Source: Clostridia bacterium
GTDB lineage: Bacteria > Bacillota > Clostridia > UMGS1810
Length of the DNA: 64,000 nt
NCBI GenBank assembly: GCA_017481205.1
Contig: JAFUPN010000021.1
Location: forward strand, 19,839-83,838
Direction of reading: 5' to 3'
Shown: piece after piece, positions 63,859 to 64,000 of the stretch
Layout: the number at the start of each line of letters is the position of its first letter
Position numbering within the stretch: the stretch's first letter is position 1
Made by a program: the position numbers and the translations under genes
The notes under the pieces: generated by a model
The model's input: the letters and a program-made list of their open reading frames with translations, nothing else
The model's database searches: none
Told to the model about the DNA's origin: nothing

Positions 63859-64000
63859 TTTGAGCCATTCCAGAAAAAATAGACATAAAAAAGCTTTAAA
63901 AAACGGAATGAATCGTAATAATTCTTTTGATTTCTCACAGACGGTCACATTTATTCCACGGTTCGCTTGACAATGAGCCTCTGCCGACACGATATTTTGG

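Noticed and set aside
63736..63990. Minus-strand frame at the window end
   Set aside because: It overlaps the Fic gene end and its terminator; no ribosome site or recognisable motif.

Overview
The window looks like chromosomal DNA of a gut-type, carbohydrate-degrading Firmicute (Clostridia, perhaps near Oscillospiraceae/Christensenellales; my inference, since no rRNA or other marker is present). Supporting signs are a WalRK-YycH-YycI operon, HPr and enzyme I, S-layer homology (SLH) proteins, strong Shine-Dalgarno sites, TTGACA-N17-TATAAT promoters, moderate GC and many AraC/ROK-controlled sugar genes. TGA ends many genes here, so the standard bacterial code applies.

Layout. 1-2.6 kb: 3' end of a secreted GH99/WbsX-like protein. 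2.7-3.2 kb: queuosine-precursor transporter gene queT behind a preQ1-I riboswitch. 3.5-6.6 kb: hisS-aspS. 6.8-11.4 kb: a four-gene ABC-2 exporter/Gld-like operon. 11.5-15.1 kb: AraC regulator divergent from a sugar 3-epimerase and a glycosidase. 15.1-15.8 kb: a non-coding stretch of nested inverted repeats. 15.8-21.4 kb: pyrimidine operon pyrC-K-D-F-E-B-I, with pyrD broken by one in-frame TGA. 21.5-26.4 kb: ATPase, DMT-type permease, radical SAM protein, AraC regulator, epimerase and 5-formyl-THF cyclo-ligase. 26.7-29.2 kb: ROK regulator and MATE exporter. 29.4-37.3 kb: sugar catabolic block with class II aldolase, GH38 alpha-mannosidase, PocR-AraC regulator, phosphomannose-isomerase-like cupin and a second glycosidase. 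37.4-51.1 kb: five consecutive large secreted proteins (two SLH proteins, one split by a +1 frameshift at a perfect palindrome; a heparinase-like lyase; a duplicated-domain protein; a BspA-type leucine-rich-repeat protein). 51-60 kb, mostly minus strand: ptsI-ptsH, a D-2-hydroxyacid dehydrogenase (plus), ebfC and the WalRK operon with an extra secreted gene. 60.2-64 kb: tRNA-Arg and tRNA-Pro, then a genomic island with an integrase beheaded by an IS481-like element (its transposase also carries an in-frame TGA) and an XRE-Fic pair whose Fic lacks the catalytic histidine.

How it fits together. The region pairs housekeeping operons with extracellular polysaccharide capture and cytoplasmic breakdown of released, probably mannose-type, sugars. 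Secreted lyases and SLH/LRR proteins act outside; epimerases, mannosidase, aldolase and the isomerase-like cupin act inside under AraC/ROK control. No dedicated sugar transporter lies in the window.

The most unusual features are the palindrome-centred frameshift at 40.26 kb, the pyrD nonsense codon, several intergenic nested palindromes including a dispersed AGTATTGGTTGCT family, the His-less Fic, and a hairpin between the Shine-Dalgarno site and the start codon of walR.
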